In this document: positions 1-8,976 of the stretch, in pieces | Layout of the letters: each line of letters opens with the position of its first letter | How positions within the stretch are numbered: the first letter of the stretch is position 1 | DNA from: Nitrincola salilacus | GTDB lineage: Bacteria; Pseudomonadota; Gammaproteobacteria; Pseudomonadales; Balneatricaceae | DNA: 64,000 nt | Direction: 5' to 3' | Assembly (NCBI RefSeq): GCF_046271865.1 | Contig: NZ_CP176580.1 | Span: forward strand, 2,170,001-2,234,000 | Program-made: the position numbers and the translations under genes | The notes under the pieces: model-generated | Told to the model about the DNA's origin: nothing | Databases searched by the model: none | The model's input: only the letters and a program-made list of their open reading frames with translations

Positions 1-271
1 TTTACAACCTTTAATCAGCAGGCCTGATTTGTAAAGTGAGTGAAAACGCTACCTATAGCGAAGTGGGTGCCATAAGTTAGACTTTGGTTGATTGAGAAGA
101 GGCGGTTGTTTTTTCAAAAACTACAGGAATATTAAATTTGTTTTTTATTCCAAATAATTCTTAATAAAAGTGACTACAAAACGGGAAAAATTCCCGGAAG
201 ATACTAATTTTAACGGGTTTACAGTCAGGCACGGGTAAAAACCGTATAACGAACTGCATGGAAGAGTCTGG
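1..271. other. Left-edge intergenic region, no gene seen
   Basis: AT-rich sequence with no open frame that looks coding and no recognisable RNA gene. It lies beyond the 3' end of the roxA transcription unit. Whatever gene flanks it on the left is outside the window. Confidence 0.5.
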
Positions 272-304
272 AAAAAAGAGCGGGCCCGGCGAATGCCAGA
301 CCCG
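272..304 (-). terminator. Rho-independent terminator of the roxA operon
   Basis: Read on the minus strand, a 10-bp G+C-rich stem (304-295 pairing with 290-281, two G-T wobbles) encloses a 4-nt loop and is followed at once by a T-run (about 279-272). It lies 28 bp past the roxA stop codon, the expected place for the end of the purB-trmJ-roxA transcript. Confidence 0.75.
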
Positions 305-331
305 AATTGTTATAGACGTTGACCGAAAATG

Positions 332-1549
332 TTACTCGAACGCAGAGTCAACTTCTTCATCATTACCGGCATGTAGTAAGCCGCGCTTTAGCAGCTCACA
401 CAAAAGATGTAGCGACTGTGCATCTGCAACATCCTCAAGATCGGCAAGGCTGATGCTGAGGTAGTGCCCAAGACGAGAAGCCAGTGCTTGTGCGGCGCTG
501 GAGGTCAGTGGGTAGCATTGGCCATCGGCAAACAGAAGGCGTGTCTGATCTAGAGAATCCTGGCCTTTAGAGTCTTGATCCATCCAGGCCAGGCGGCAGC
601 CTTCACTTGGATAGAGGCAGCCGTCGTCGTTCAAGAACGCAACCAACTCCTCCTCAGAAACCGCATCATCAGGCTCTGCAGCCAGTTCCGGATACTTGGG
701 CTCGGTGACAAATTCACCAAACCAGGCGGCAAACAGCTCGCGGTCCTGCAGAATATCCAGCAGCTCTTGTCTGGCCTTGTCGAGTGCAGCTGCAGTGATC
801 TCGCCCGGGTCTTGCTGCAGTGGCAGGTCGGGGTCGCAGTAGCGAGCATCGTGGCCGAGCCGCTCACCGGCAAAGTCGGAAAACCCACGCAGCATCTCGT
901 GATGAGCCGGGGCGCGGAATCCAATGGAGCAGGTGATGCAGTCATCACCAACAGCAACACCGTTATGGCCGATCCGGGGCGGCAGATAGAGCATGTCGCC
1001 GGGTTCCAGCACCCAGCTCTCTTCGGCCTGCCACTCAGGTAGAATCATCACCGGCGCATCTTCCCGCCTGGGAGCATGTTCATCATAGGTTCCACCGATC
1101 TCCCAGCGACGTTTTCCGCTGGCCTGCAGCAGAAAAACATCGTAGTTGTCATAGTGGGGGCCAACGCCGCCGCCGTCTACGGCATAGCTGATCATCAGGT
1201 CATCGATGCGCCAGTTGGGAATAAAGCTGAAGCGGCGCAGCAGTTCATGTGCCTGAGGGGCCCAGTGGTCCACGGCTTGAATCAGTAGTGTCCAGTTGCT
1301 CGGCGGCAGCTCGCTGAAAACCGCTTCGTCCAATGGGCCCTGCATCATCTGCCATTCATCGTTGACGGCATCAAAGCGGATCAGTCGCGATTCCACCTCT
1401 TCTTCACAGGCAAGGCCAGCCAGCTCATCGGCACCGACAGGTGACACGAAATCGGGGATGGCGTTGCGGATCAGGAGGGGTTTTTTCTGCCAGTAGTCAC
1501 GCAGAAAGACTTCAGCCGTGATATCGCCAAGCGGGAAGGTTATATTCAC
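332..1549 (-). CDS. roxA: 50S ribosomal protein L16 arginine 3-hydroxylase (RoxA/YcfD)
   Basis: A 2-oxoglutarate/Fe(II)-dependent JmjC-type oxygenase that, in the known family, hydroxylates a conserved arginine of ribosomal protein L16. The 405-residue product has the family N-terminus and a cupin core with the iron ligands H132 and D134 (PHYDNYD) and H195 (PRIGHNG). The C-terminal winged-helix dimer region is present, so the protein looks full length. Its ATG overlaps the stop of the small upstream gene by 4 bp, implying translational coupling. The association with purB, hflD and mnmA resembles the Escherichia coli neighbourhood of ycfD. Assignment is from conserved motifs and context. Confidence 0.93.
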   Translation of the reverse strand: MNITFPLGDITAEVFLRDYWQKKPLLIRNAIPDFVSPVGADELAGLACEEEVESRLIRFDAVNDEWQMMQGPLDEAVFSELPPSNWTLLIQAVDHWAPQAHELLRRFSFIPNWRIDDLMISYAVDGGGVGPHYDNYDVFLLQASGKRRWEIGGTYDEHAPRREDAPVMILPEWQAEESWVLEPGDMLYLPPRIGHNGVAVGDDCITCSIGFRAPAHHEMLRGFSDFAGERLGHDARYCDPDLPLQQDPGEITAAALDKARQELLDILQDRELFAAWFGEFVTEPKYPELAAEPDDAVSEEELVAFLNDDGCLYPSEGCRLAWMDQDSKGQDSLDQTRLLFADGQCYPLTSSAAQALASRLGHYLSISLADLEDVADAQSLHLLCELLKRGLLHAGNDEEVDSAFE

Positions 1550-1803
1550 TGACCTACCAGCTCCTGCAATTGATCGGCTCTGTCCTGCAGTTGAGCCATC
1601 ACTTTGCGGACGTCCTTGCTGGACAGGGCCGCGGTGCGGTCATTGCCAACCAGGTGTACCAAGCGTTGAATATCAGCGGCGCACTCTTGCAGACTGGAGA
1701 GGTTGTAACCGACACGTGTCTGGTTGTCTGCGATGGCTTGCAGTTCCTGTTGTAGTTTTCCGGCTTGTTCAGCCAGGGTATGAAAGGTGTTATCCATAGC
1801 CAT
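1546..1803 (-). CDS. Small helical protein of unknown function
   Basis: An 85-residue product with no signal peptide or membrane segment. It is rich in Q, L, A and E, with a heptad-like pattern (LAEQAGKLQQELQAI near the N-terminus, MAQLQDRADQLQELV at the C-terminus), suggesting a short coiled coil. A good ribosome-binding site (AGAAGG) precedes the ATG at 1803, although a second ATG at 1797 is possible. It is sandwiched between trmJ (10 bp) and roxA (4-bp overlap), so it is clearly co-transcribed. I do not recognise the family; a structural or adaptor role is only a guess. Confidence 0.7.
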   Translation of the reverse strand: MAMDNTFHTLAEQAGKLQQELQAIADNQTRVGYNLSSLQECAADIQRLVHLVGNDRTAALSSKDVRKVMAQLQDRADQLQELVGQ

Positions 1804-1813
1804 TTACCTTCTG

Positions 1814-2608
1814 TCAGGACTGGTAGGGTGTTTCCATGTCTTGCTTGGACTCGCTTTTTGTATGAGCCTCATCACGCCCAAGCTGACGCTCGCGTACAAG
1901 GCTCTCTTCAACAGCATTGAGAATACCGCGCAGGATACCCAGTTCGCCGCGCTCAGGGCGTGAGCGATTGAAGTATCGCTTCAGCTTATCCAGTACGCGA
2001 CCTTCATGTTGTGGAATGATAAAGCTTGTTTTACGCAGTACTGTTTCGAGATGTTCATAAAACATTGCCATCTCGGATTGAGGGGCGTGAGGGGTAGGCT
2101 TGCCTGCGCTGCTATTGTCAGCCTTGCGTGCATGGCGATGAATCTCATAACAGATCAGCTGCACCGCCTGGGCAATATTGAGTACCGGATATTCCGGGTT
2201 GGCATCAATATACAGGTGACGATTGCAGGCGAGCATCTCCTGATTGTTCAGGCCCATGGTCTCACGGCCGAAGAGTATGGCGATCTGACCACCATGACTC
2301 TCTTCGACAATACTGGCTGCTGCCGATTCGATATCCAGCAGGGGCAGGTCGAAGGTTCTCTCGCGTGCGCTGGTGCCGATCACCAGATGGCAATCGGCTA
2401 TTGCTTCTTCAAGAGTGCTGACAACCTGTGCCTGCTCCAGCAGATCCTTGGCACCAGCAGCACGCGAGGTGGCTTCCGGATCGGGGAAAACACGAGGGTC
2501 AACCAGAACAAGTTGAGATAACCCCATGTTTTTCATCGCTCTGGCAGCCGCGCCGATATTGCCCGGATGAAAGGTGTTGATCAGAACAATGCGGACGTTG
2601 CTGAGCAT
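1814..2608 (-). CDS. trmJ: tRNA (cytidine/uridine-2'-O-)-methyltransferase TrmJ
   Basis: A SPOUT-class (SpoU/TrmH) methyltransferase. TrmJ methylates the ribose of nucleotide 32 in tRNA anticodon loops using S-adenosylmethionine. The sequence shows the family opening (NVRIVLINTFHPGNIG), the central IAILFGRETMGLNN motif and the knot motif PVLNIAQAVQLICYEI. It has the charged C-terminal extension that marks TrmJ rather than TrmL (265 aa, slightly long). The in-frame ATG at 2608 is preferred over the TTG at 2614, because the protein then opens like other members. It starts 6 bp downstream of the purB stop. In E. coli trmJ lies elsewhere, so this placement differs. Confidence 0.85.
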   Translation of the reverse strand: MLSNVRIVLINTFHPGNIGAAARAMKNMGLSQLVLVDPRVFPDPEATSRAAGAKDLLEQAQVVSTLEEAIADCHLVIGTSARERTFDLPLLDIESAAASIVEESHGGQIAILFGRETMGLNNQEMLACNRHLYIDANPEYPVLNIAQAVQLICYEIHRHARKADNSSAGKPTPHAPQSEMAMFYEHLETVLRKTSFIIPQHEGRVLDKLKRYFNRSRPERGELGILRGILNAVEESLVRERQLGRDEAHTKSESKQDMETPYQS

Positions 2609-2614
2609 GGTCAA

Positions 2615-3979
2615 TCAGATCCGCTTAGCCTGAGCAACTGCGTTGCCGATATAGTTATGCGGCGTCATCTGCTTCATCTCTTCCTTGACGGATTCGGGCA
2701 GGACCAGCGTATCGATAAAGGTGTGCAGTGTCTGCTTGTTCATCACATTGCCGCGTGTCAGTGCCTTGAGCTTCTCGTAAGGCTCTTCTATGCCATAGCG
2801 ACGCATCACGGTCTGAATCGGTTCTGCCAACACTTCCCAGGAGCCTTCCAGATCGGCATCCAGGCGCTCTTTGTTCAACTCCAGCTTGGAGATCCCTTTC
2901 AGGCTCGCCTGATAGGCCAGCAAGCTGTGTGCAAGGCCGACACCGAGGTTGCGCAGTACGGTTGAGTCGGTCAGATCACGCTGCCAGCGCGAGATCGGCA
3001 GCTTCTGTGCCAGATGCTGCATGATCGCATTGGCCAGGCCGAGGTTGCCTTCGGAGTTTTCGAAGTCGATCGGGTTGACCTTGTGTGGCATGGTCGACGA
3101 GCCGACTTCACCGGCAATGGTTTTCTGCTTGAAGTAACCCTGGGAGATATAGCCCCAGATATCGCGATCAAAATCGATCAGGATAGTGTTGAAACGGCAG
3201 ATCACATCAAACAATTCGGCGATATAGTCATGCGGCTCGATCTGCGTGGTATAGGGGTTCCAACTGATGCCGAGCGACTCCACGAAGCTGCGGGCATTGG
3301 CTTCCCAGTCCACCTCAGGATAGGCGCTGATGTGGGCGTTGTAGTTGCCGACTGCGCCGTTGATCTTGCCCAGGATATCGATCTGAGCGATCTGCCTGAA
3401 TTGGCGCTGCAGGCGATAGGCTACGTTTGCCAACTCCTTACCAACTGTGGTGGGGGAGGCAGTCTGGCCGTGTGTGCGTGACAGCATTGGCTGAGCAGCA
3501 TGCTCTGTTGCCAGCGCAGCGATGGCATCGCAGAGTTCGCGCATCGGTTGCGTGATCACGTCAAGGCCATGCTTGAGCATCAGTGCATGCGAGAGGTTGT
3601 TAATGTCTTCGGAGGTGCAGGCAAAGTGCACGAACTCGGAGATAGCCTGGAGTTCGGCGTTATCCCTGAACTGCTCCTTGATGAAGTATTCAACCGCTTT
3701 TACATCGTGGTTGGTGGTGCGCTCTATCTCCTTGATGCGCTCGGCATGCTGAGGAGAAAAGTTGCTCACGATACGATTCAGGGCGGCATCGGCTTCCTGG
3801 CTCAGCGCAGGGACTTCGTTGATCTGCGGATGTGCAGCCAGCTGTTGCAGCCAGCGAATCTCGACTTCGACACGAAAACGGATCAATCCGAATTCGCTGA
3901 AAACGGGGCGCAGATCGGCTGTTTTGCTGCCATAGCGTCCGTCGATTGGGGATACGGCGGTGAGGGCAGAAAGCTCCAT
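2615..3979 (-). CDS. purB: Adenylosuccinate lyase
   Basis: Catalyses two steps of purine synthesis: SAICAR to AICAR plus fumarate, and adenylosuccinate to AMP plus fumarate. The 454-residue protein opens with the family N-terminus MELSALTAVSPIDGRYGSK. It contains the TSEDINN segment, the SRTHGQTASPTTVGKE block and the fumarase/aspartase signature GSSTMPHKVNPIDFE with the catalytic serine loop. Length and both ends match the bacterial gammaproteobacterial (E. coli-type) enzyme. It follows hflD (about 140 bp upstream on the same strand) as in E. coli, and trmJ follows directly. Confidence 0.97.
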   Translation of the reverse strand: MELSALTAVSPIDGRYGSKTADLRPVFSEFGLIRFRVEVEIRWLQQLAAHPQINEVPALSQEADAALNRIVSNFSPQHAERIKEIERTTNHDVKAVEYFIKEQFRDNAELQAISEFVHFACTSEDINNLSHALMLKHGLDVITQPMRELCDAIAALATEHAAQPMLSRTHGQTASPTTVGKELANVAYRLQRQFRQIAQIDILGKINGAVGNYNAHISAYPEVDWEANARSFVESLGISWNPYTTQIEPHDYIAELFDVICRFNTILIDFDRDIWGYISQGYFKQKTIAGEVGSSTMPHKVNPIDFENSEGNLGLANAIMQHLAQKLPISRWQRDLTDSTVLRNLGVGLAHSLLAYQASLKGISKLELNKERLDADLEGSWEVLAEPIQTVMRRYGIEEPYEKLKALTRGNVMNKQTLHTFIDTLVLPESVKEEMKQMTPHNYIGNAVAQAKRI

Positions 3980-4120
3980 GTAACAATCTCACTTTAACTG
4001 TTGTGTCAGAAGGCGGGTATTATAACTGAAAAGCCCGTGGATGGGCCAAATGCCCCCCGAAAACCCTGTGATTGTCCTTTAAGGGATCGGCAGGGTCGTT
4101 CGGAGGCGGCATTCATCTGC

Positions 4121-4801
4121 TCAGCGGCGAGCCATGATGCGTTGCAGAGATGGGCGTACACGAGTCTTGAAGAGGAACATGTGCCAGCGTTTACCACCCA
4201 CCTGGCGCCATAGCAGAGCAGAGCGAATCGATGCCAGCAACAGGGCGCGGATCTTGGCGGCATTTTCAGAGTTTTGCAGATGGCGCGGATCGCCACCGAC
4301 CTGAATACGAAAGCTGAAGGTGCTGATGGTATCCTGGTACAGCCCGGCCAGGCCTGCTATCACATTGCTGTGAGTATAGATGGTCGGGTTGGGGTGCGCC
4401 TGGCCCTCTTCGGAATGGTCGGGATTGAAGTAGCGCGCCTTCTGTTCCAGTTGATCCATGCGTTGCCCGATGGTCTTAAGCATATCGGGGTTGGCGCTCA
4501 GTTTGCGCTCAAGATGCAGGGCGCTCAGGGCATAGCGCATCACATCGGCGTTATGCTGATTCTTTTTCTTATCAACAAGATCCTGAAGATTTCTCAAGCC
4601 AAGGCCGAGGTTGTAGGGCAGATCTTTAGCGCCACCGAAGACATCCTCCGTCACCTCTGGCGAGTTGATGAAAAGACTGTGAATACAGGTCTCAAAACTG
4701 TTCTGAGGAATCATGCCGCGCTTTGCGATCTGTTCCACGAGACTGGCTGCCTGGAAAATTCCGGCAAGCGCAATCGTTTGTTCATCTTGTTGTCTTGACA
4801 T
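4121..4801 (-). CDS. hflD: High frequency lysogenization protein HflD homologue
   Basis: HflD is a small, mostly helical, membrane-associated protein which in E. coli binds phage lambda CII; its host role is poorly defined. The 226-residue product matches the family along its length: IALAGIFQAASLVEQIAK near the N-terminus, a central YNLGLGLRNLQDL segment and the C-terminal KIRALLLASIRSALLWRQVGG block. The ATG at 4801 has a clear TGGAG ribosome-binding site, so it is preferred over the TTG at 4804. It sits between mnmA (12 bp upstream) and purB, the classical order. Confidence 0.92.
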   Translation of the reverse strand: MSRQQDEQTIALAGIFQAASLVEQIAKRGMIPQNSFETCIHSLFINSPEVTEDVFGGAKDLPYNLGLGLRNLQDLVDKKKNQHNADVMRYALSALHLERKLSANPDMLKTIGQRMDQLEQKARYFNPDHSEEGQAHPNPTIYTHSNVIAGLAGLYQDTISTFSFRIQVGGDPRHLQNSENAAKIRALLLASIRSALLWRQVGGKRWHMFLFKTRVRPSLQRIMARR

Positions 4802-4813
4802 CAAAACTCCAGA

Positions 4814-5917
4814 TTATCGATTCTTTGGGCTGGTGTGTTCGATTACACCACCGCCCAGGCACTGATCATCACGATAAAAAACGACAGACTGACCGGGCGT
4901 CACGGCACGTTGCGGCGTGTCAAAATGCACGATATACCCCAGCTCAGGATGCACTTCCACCCGGCATGCCTGATCAGGCTGTCGGTAACGAACCTTGGCC
5001 TCGCATGTGAGCGGCAGTGGCGGTGGCTCATTGATCCAGAAGATCTCGCTCAGGCTCAGCCACTCGGAATAGAGCATCGGGTGTTGCTGGCCCTGAACAG
5101 CGATCAGTACGTTGCGTTCGAGGTCTTTTTCAGCCGAGAACCAAGGTTCTTCTGGGTAGTTCTTCAGGCCGCCGATCCTCAATCCCTGACGCTGGCCGAT
5201 CGTATAATACATCAACCCCTGATGTTCGCCGATCACATCGCCATCGGGTGTTTCGATCTTGCCGGGCTGAGCGGGCAGATACTGTTGCAGGAAGTCTCGG
5301 AAGCGTCGTTCACCGATAAAGCAGATGCCGGTGCTGTCCTTTTTATCATGCGTAATCAGATCATGCTCTTCAGCCAGTGCACGCACAGCGGGCTTTTCCA
5401 GCTCGCCGACCGGGAACAGGGTCTGCTGCAGTTGTTCTTCACCGACCTGATGCAGAAAGTAGCTCTGGTCTTTGTTCTGGTCCAGACCCTTCAGCAGGCA
5501 GGTGTGGCCGTCTCGCTCACCTCTGCGCACGTAGTGCCCGGTAGCAATCAGATCGGCACCGAGTACCTTGGCATAGTCGAGGAAAGCTTTGAACTTGATC
5601 TCTCGATTGCACAGGATATCGGGATTGGGTGTGCGGCCTGCCTTGTACTCGGTCAGGAAATGCTCGAACACATTATCCCAGTACTCGGCGGCAAAGTTGG
5701 CGGTGTGCAGCTTGATGCCCAGCTTGTCACAGACAGCCTGAGCGTCAGCCAGGTCCTGCATCGCGGTGCAGTACTCTGTGCCGTCATCCTCTTCCCAGTT
5801 TTTCATGAACAGGCCTTCGACCTGATAGCCCTGCTGCATCAACAGCAGTGCAGAGACTGAGGAATCGACACCGCCGGACATACCGACGATAACTTTCTGG
5901 TTTGAAGGATCTGTCAT
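4814..5917 (-). CDS. mnmA: tRNA-specific 2-thiouridylase MnmA
   Basis: Installs the 2-thio group on the wobble uridine (U34) of Lys, Glu and Gln tRNAs, using sulfur relayed by the Tus/IscS system and ATP. The 367-residue protein shows the PP-loop SGGVDSS near residues 14-20. The two catalytic cysteines are in NPDILCNREIKF and STGICFIGERRF, and the C-terminal beta-barrel with PGQSVVFY is present. It is the upstream partner of hflD and purB, as in many Gammaproteobacteria. Full length and intact. Confidence 0.97.
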   Translation of the reverse strand: MTDPSNQKVIVGMSGGVDSSVSALLLMQQGYQVEGLFMKNWEEDDGTEYCTAMQDLADAQAVCDKLGIKLHTANFAAEYWDNVFEHFLTEYKAGRTPNPDILCNREIKFKAFLDYAKVLGADLIATGHYVRRGERDGHTCLLKGLDQNKDQSYFLHQVGEEQLQQTLFPVGELEKPAVRALAEEHDLITHDKKDSTGICFIGERRFRDFLQQYLPAQPGKIETPDGDVIGEHQGLMYYTIGQRQGLRIGGLKNYPEEPWFSAEKDLERNVLIAVQGQQHPMLYSEWLSLSEIFWINEPPPLPLTCEAKVRYRQPDQACRVEVHPELGYIVHFDTPQRAVTPGQSVVFYRDDQCLGGGVIEHTSPKNR

Positions 5918-6044
5918 GATAACGTTACTGAATCTGGCCTGTGATTGATTAACTGTAAAATAATGGGCTGCTGGTTATGAATCGTAAGTCGCTATATAAA
6001 ACCGGGCGCAATATTAGCATGTATCGAGCTGCTGAGTCAGGGCT

Positions 6045-6713
6045 TTAGCGTCGTTGTCTGGTCGCTGCTCTTGTTCTGGACCTGGTACTGGGCCTGGTTC
6101 TGGACCTGGTGCTTTTCGCACCCGATCGGGTGCCAGCGTTGGCAGCCCCAGTGTCGGTTGGAGTCTTGGGTAGGTTGATCTGTTCCCGTCGTGATTCACC
6201 GGGTGACAGATTATCGAGTGTCCAGTTACCGATCGCATAGCGGATCAGACGCAGAGTAGGGAATCCCACAGCGGCCGTCATGCGTCTGACCTGGCGGTTG
6301 CGCCCTTCGCTTATTTTAAGCTCCAGCCAGCTGGTAGGCTGCGACAGCCGTGTGCGAATCGGTGGCGTGCGTGGCCAGATCTCGGGTTCCGTCATTCTGC
6401 GTGCCTTGGCCGGACGCGTGGGCCCATCATTGAGCAAGACACCGCTTTGCAGTTGCTCAATCGCTGCATCCGATATTTCACCATCGACCTGGGCCCAGTA
6501 GGTTTTTTCCAGCTTGAACTTTGGGTTGGCCAGTCGGTGCTGAACCTGTCCGTCGTCAGTCAGAATCAGCAACCCCTCTGAGTCGTAATCCAGGCGCCCG
6601 GCAGCATAAAATCCCGGCTCGCGGATATAATCGGCAAGCGTGCTTCGGCCCTCGTTATCAGTGAAAACACTCATGACGCGGAAGGGTTTGTTGAAAAGCA
6701 GTATGTTCGACAT
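6045..6713 (-). CDS. rluE: 23S rRNA pseudouridine synthase, RluE-like, with an Arg-rich tail
   Basis: An RsuA-family pseudouridine synthase; in E. coli RluE modifies U2457 of 23S rRNA. The catalytic aspartate is in GRLDYDSEGLLILTDDG (about residues 39-55), and the second conserved block is SEGRNRQVRRMTAAVGFPTLRLIR. There is no N-terminal S4 domain, as expected for RluE. After the core (to about residue 180) the protein ends in a roughly 40-residue tail of repeated Arg, Thr, Ser and Pro, which is not part of the usual enzyme and looks like a disordered RNA-binding extension. It is divergent from icd, matching the E. coli arrangement. Confidence 0.88.
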   Translation of the reverse strand: MSNILLFNKPFRVMSVFTDNEGRSTLADYIREPGFYAAGRLDYDSEGLLILTDDGQVQHRLANPKFKLEKTYWAQVDGEISDAAIEQLQSGVLLNDGPTRPAKARRMTEPEIWPRTPPIRTRLSQPTSWLELKISEGRNRQVRRMTAAVGFPTLRLIRYAIGNWTLDNLSPGESRREQINLPKTPTDTGAANAGTRSGAKSTRSRTRPSTRSRTRAATRQRR

Positions 6714-6747
6714 TGGTCTGAGGGCCAGTTCCGTGGGGCTATTTTCA

Positions 6748-6776
6748 GTAACAGGGGGCTACCCTTAGTGTATAAT
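6748..6776 (+). promoter_or_regulatory. Candidate sigma-70 promoter for icd
   Basis: A perfect TATAAT (6771-6776) lies 47 bp before the icd start. GTAACA (6748-6753, four of six matches to the -35 consensus) is 17 bp upstream of it. The site lies in the icd/rluE divergent region. Read from sequence only. Confidence 0.55.
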
Positions 6777-6823
6777 TACCGCCGCAGACGATAATTCTAC
6801 GAATACTACTAGTGGAGTAAAGA

Positions 6824-8080
6824 ATGGGATATCAGAATATTCAGATGCCGGCAGAAGGTGAAAAGATTACCGTTAATGCGGACTTTTCCCTGAATGTCCC
6901 AAACAATCCGATCATACCCTATATCGAAGGGGATGGAATCGGGGTAGATGTTTCCCCTGTGATGATTAACGTTGTCGATGCGGCTGTTGAAAAGGCATAT
7001 GGCGGCGAGCGTAAAATTTCGTGGATGGAAGTCTACGCGGGCGAAAAAGCCACTCAGGTCTATGATCAGGATACCTGGCTCCCGGAAGAAACTCTGGCAG
7101 CTTTCAAAGAGTTTGTTGTTGGTATCAAAGGTCCTCTGACGACTCCCGTTGGCGGTGGTATTCGTTCACTCAACGTTGCGCTGCGTCAGGAGCTGGATCT
7201 TTACGTTTGTCAGCGTCCTGTTCGCTGGTTCGAAGGCGTGCCAAGCCCGGTTAAAAAACCTGGCGATGTTGATATGGTAATCTACCGTGAAAACTCAGAA
7301 GACATCTATGCAGGTGTCGAGTGGAAAGCGGGTTCTCCAGAAGCCACAAAAGTGATCAAGTTCCTGACTGAAGAGATGGGTGTTACCAAAATCCGTTTCA
7401 CCGACATGTGCGGTATCGGTATCAAGCCGGTTTCTGAAGCAGGTACGAAGCGTCTGGTTCGCAAGGCTCTGCAGTATGCCGTCGACAACGACCGTCGCTC
7501 TGTGACGCTGGTTCACAAAGGCAACATCATGAAGTTCACCGAAGGTGCCTTCAAGGATTGGGGTTATGAGCTGGCTGCAGAAGAGTTTGGTGCTCAGCTG
7601 CTGGACGGCGGCCCATGGATGACCTTCAAGAGCCCTAAAACTGGCAAGGAAATCGTCGTTAAAGACGTCATCGCTGATGCGATGTTGCAGCAGATTCTGC
7701 TGCGTCCTGCCGAGTACGACGTGGTTGCGACTCTGAACCTGAACGGTGACTACCTGTCTGACGCCCTGGCTGCAGAAGTGGGTGGTATCGGTATCGCTCC
7801 AGGTGCCAACCTGTCTGACAATGTTGCGATCTTCGAAGCAACTCACGGTACAGCACCCAAGTATGCCGGCAAGGATCAGGTTAATCCTGGTTCCGTTATC
7901 CTCTCTGCCGAGATGATGCTGCGTCACATGGGCTGGACTGAAGCGGCTGACCTGATCATCAAAGGTATGGATGGCGCTATTTCTGCCAAGACTGTGACCT
8001 ATGACTTTGAACGCCTGATGGAGGGTGCAACCCTGCTGAAGTCTTCCGAGTTCGGTCAGGCTATCATCAACAAGATGTAA
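6824..8080 (+). CDS. icd: NADP-dependent isocitrate dehydrogenase
   Basis: Converts isocitrate to 2-oxoglutarate and CO2 with NADP+ in the TCA cycle. The 418-residue homodimer-type protein carries PYIEGDGIGVDV near the N-terminus. The substrate loop GIRSLNVALRQ includes the serine that is phosphorylated by AceK in E. coli. Further motifs are the YRENSEDIYAG block and the nucleotide-binding EATHGTAPKYAG with NPGSVILSAEMMLRHMGW. A GGAG ribosome-binding site precedes the ATG. It is followed by a bidirectional terminator shared with cspD. Codon use is strongly biased, as expected for a highly expressed gene. Confidence 0.98.
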   Translation: MGYQNIQMPAEGEKITVNADFSLNVPNNPIIPYIEGDGIGVDVSPVMINVVDAAVEKAYGGERKISWMEVYAGEKATQVYDQDTWLPEETLAAFKEFVVGIKGPLTTPVGGGIRSLNVALRQELDLYVCQRPVRWFEGVPSPVKKPGDVDMVIYRENSEDIYAGVEWKAGSPEATKVIKFLTEEMGVTKIRFTDMCGIGIKPVSEAGTKRLVRKALQYAVDNDRRSVTLVHKGNIMKFTEGAFKDWGYELAAEEFGAQLLDGGPWMTFKSPKTGKEIVVKDVIADAMLQQILLRPAEYDVVATLNLNGDYLSDALAAEVGGIGIAPGANLSDNVAIFEATHGTAPKYAGKDQVNPGSVILSAEMMLRHMGWTEAADLIIKGMDGAISAKTVTYDFERLMEGATLLKSSEFGQAIINKM

Positions 8081-8124
8081 TAGCCTACTTGCAGAGGGTG
8101 CCGGGCATCCTCTGTACAGAACTT

Positions 8125-8150
8125 AAAAAGCCAGCGAAAGCTGGCTTCTT
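8125..8150. terminator. Bidirectional terminator between icd and cspD
   Basis: A GCCAGC stem with a GAAA tetraloop and GCTGGC return (8130-8145), extended by A-T pairs. It has an A-run on the left and TTCTTT on the right, so it can end icd on the plus strand and cspD on the minus strand. Confidence 0.8.
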
Positions 8151-8161
8151 TGTTATGTGGG

Positions 8162-8368
8162 TTACTCCAGGGGGCGGATGTTGACTGCGTGCAGTCCCTT
8201 GGGGCCTTCCTGGGTTTCGAATTGAACTGCCTGACCAGCGCGAAGACTTTTGTATCCTTCTGCCATGATCGCTGAAAAGTGAGCGAAAAGCTCCTCTTCA
8301 CCCGCTTCAGACAGGATGAAACCATAGCCCTTGGCGTTATTGAACCACTTGACTTTTCCAGTGTGCAT
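8162..8368 (-). CDS. cspD: Cold-shock-domain protein CspD
   Basis: A 68-residue single cold-shock domain with the RNP1 motif KGYGFI and an RNP2-like ELFAHFS segment, which bind single-stranded nucleic acid. The sequence MHTGKVKWFNNAKGYGFIL and the position divergent from clpS match CspD, a stationary-phase replication inhibitor in E. coli, rather than the CspA group. The terminator at 8125-8150 lies just after its stop. Confidence 0.9.
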   Translation of the reverse strand: MHTGKVKWFNNAKGYGFILSEAGEEELFAHFSAIMAEGYKSLRAGQAVQFETQEGPKGLHAVNIRPLE

Positions 8369-8632
8369 CGGTCACTCCCATGTTTCCCTTGCCTGAAAGC
8401 CTGTCGCAAGCAGACAGGCCCGACCACTCATGCTCCACGCCAGAAAAAAATGCGTAACATCCGGCGTGTTGCTTTACATCCTTGCAGGGACTGCAGATAC
8501 TTTAGTTATCACTCCCACGGTTTAAATTATATTACTTAAGCCCCATATCACAACTATATAAATGTATTTCTAATGTTCGACAATGACGCTGATACGACTA
8601 TGCTGATAGATAGAAGGGGTGCCATCATCAGA

Positions 8633-8962
8633 ATGAGCTCCAAAGACGATGAGCACGAGGATCACAAAGACGGCAATCTTGCCACCGCCGACACCAAACC
8701 GGAGATCAAGAAGCCGCCGATGTATAGAGTGGTTCTGTTGAATGACGACTATACGCCGATGGATTTTGTAATCGAGGTGCTGATGATTTTTTTCAACCTG
8801 CACAGGGAGAAGGCGACGCAGGTGATGTTGGCAGTCCATACTCAGGGAAAAGGCGTCTGTGGCGTCTATACTCGTGATGTGGCTGAAACTAAAGCTGCTC
8901 AAGTGAATCAATATGCCAGACACAACCGACACCCATTGCTTTGCGAAATTGAGCCGGTATAG
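8633..8962 (+). CDS. clpS: ClpS adaptor for ClpAP
   Basis: ClpS binds proteins with N-terminal Leu, Phe, Trp or Tyr and delivers them to ClpA. The product (109 aa from the ATG at 8633) has the disordered acidic N-terminal arm. The core motif is YRVVLLNDDYTPMDFVIEVL, with the substrate-pocket Asp-Asp pair, and the C-terminal block is ARHNRHPLLCEIEPV. The frame is open upstream to an ATG at 8573. That start lacks a ribosome-binding site, while GAAGGGG lies before 8633 with a somewhat long spacing. It is followed 14 bp later by clpA. Confidence 0.95.
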   Translation: MSSKDDEHEDHKDGNLATADTKPEIKKPPMYRVVLLNDDYTPMDFVIEVLMIFFNLHREKATQVMLAVHTQGKGVCGVYTRDVAETKAAQVNQYARHNRHPLLCEIEPV

Positions 8963-8976
8963 AGAGGGTTGCAGCC

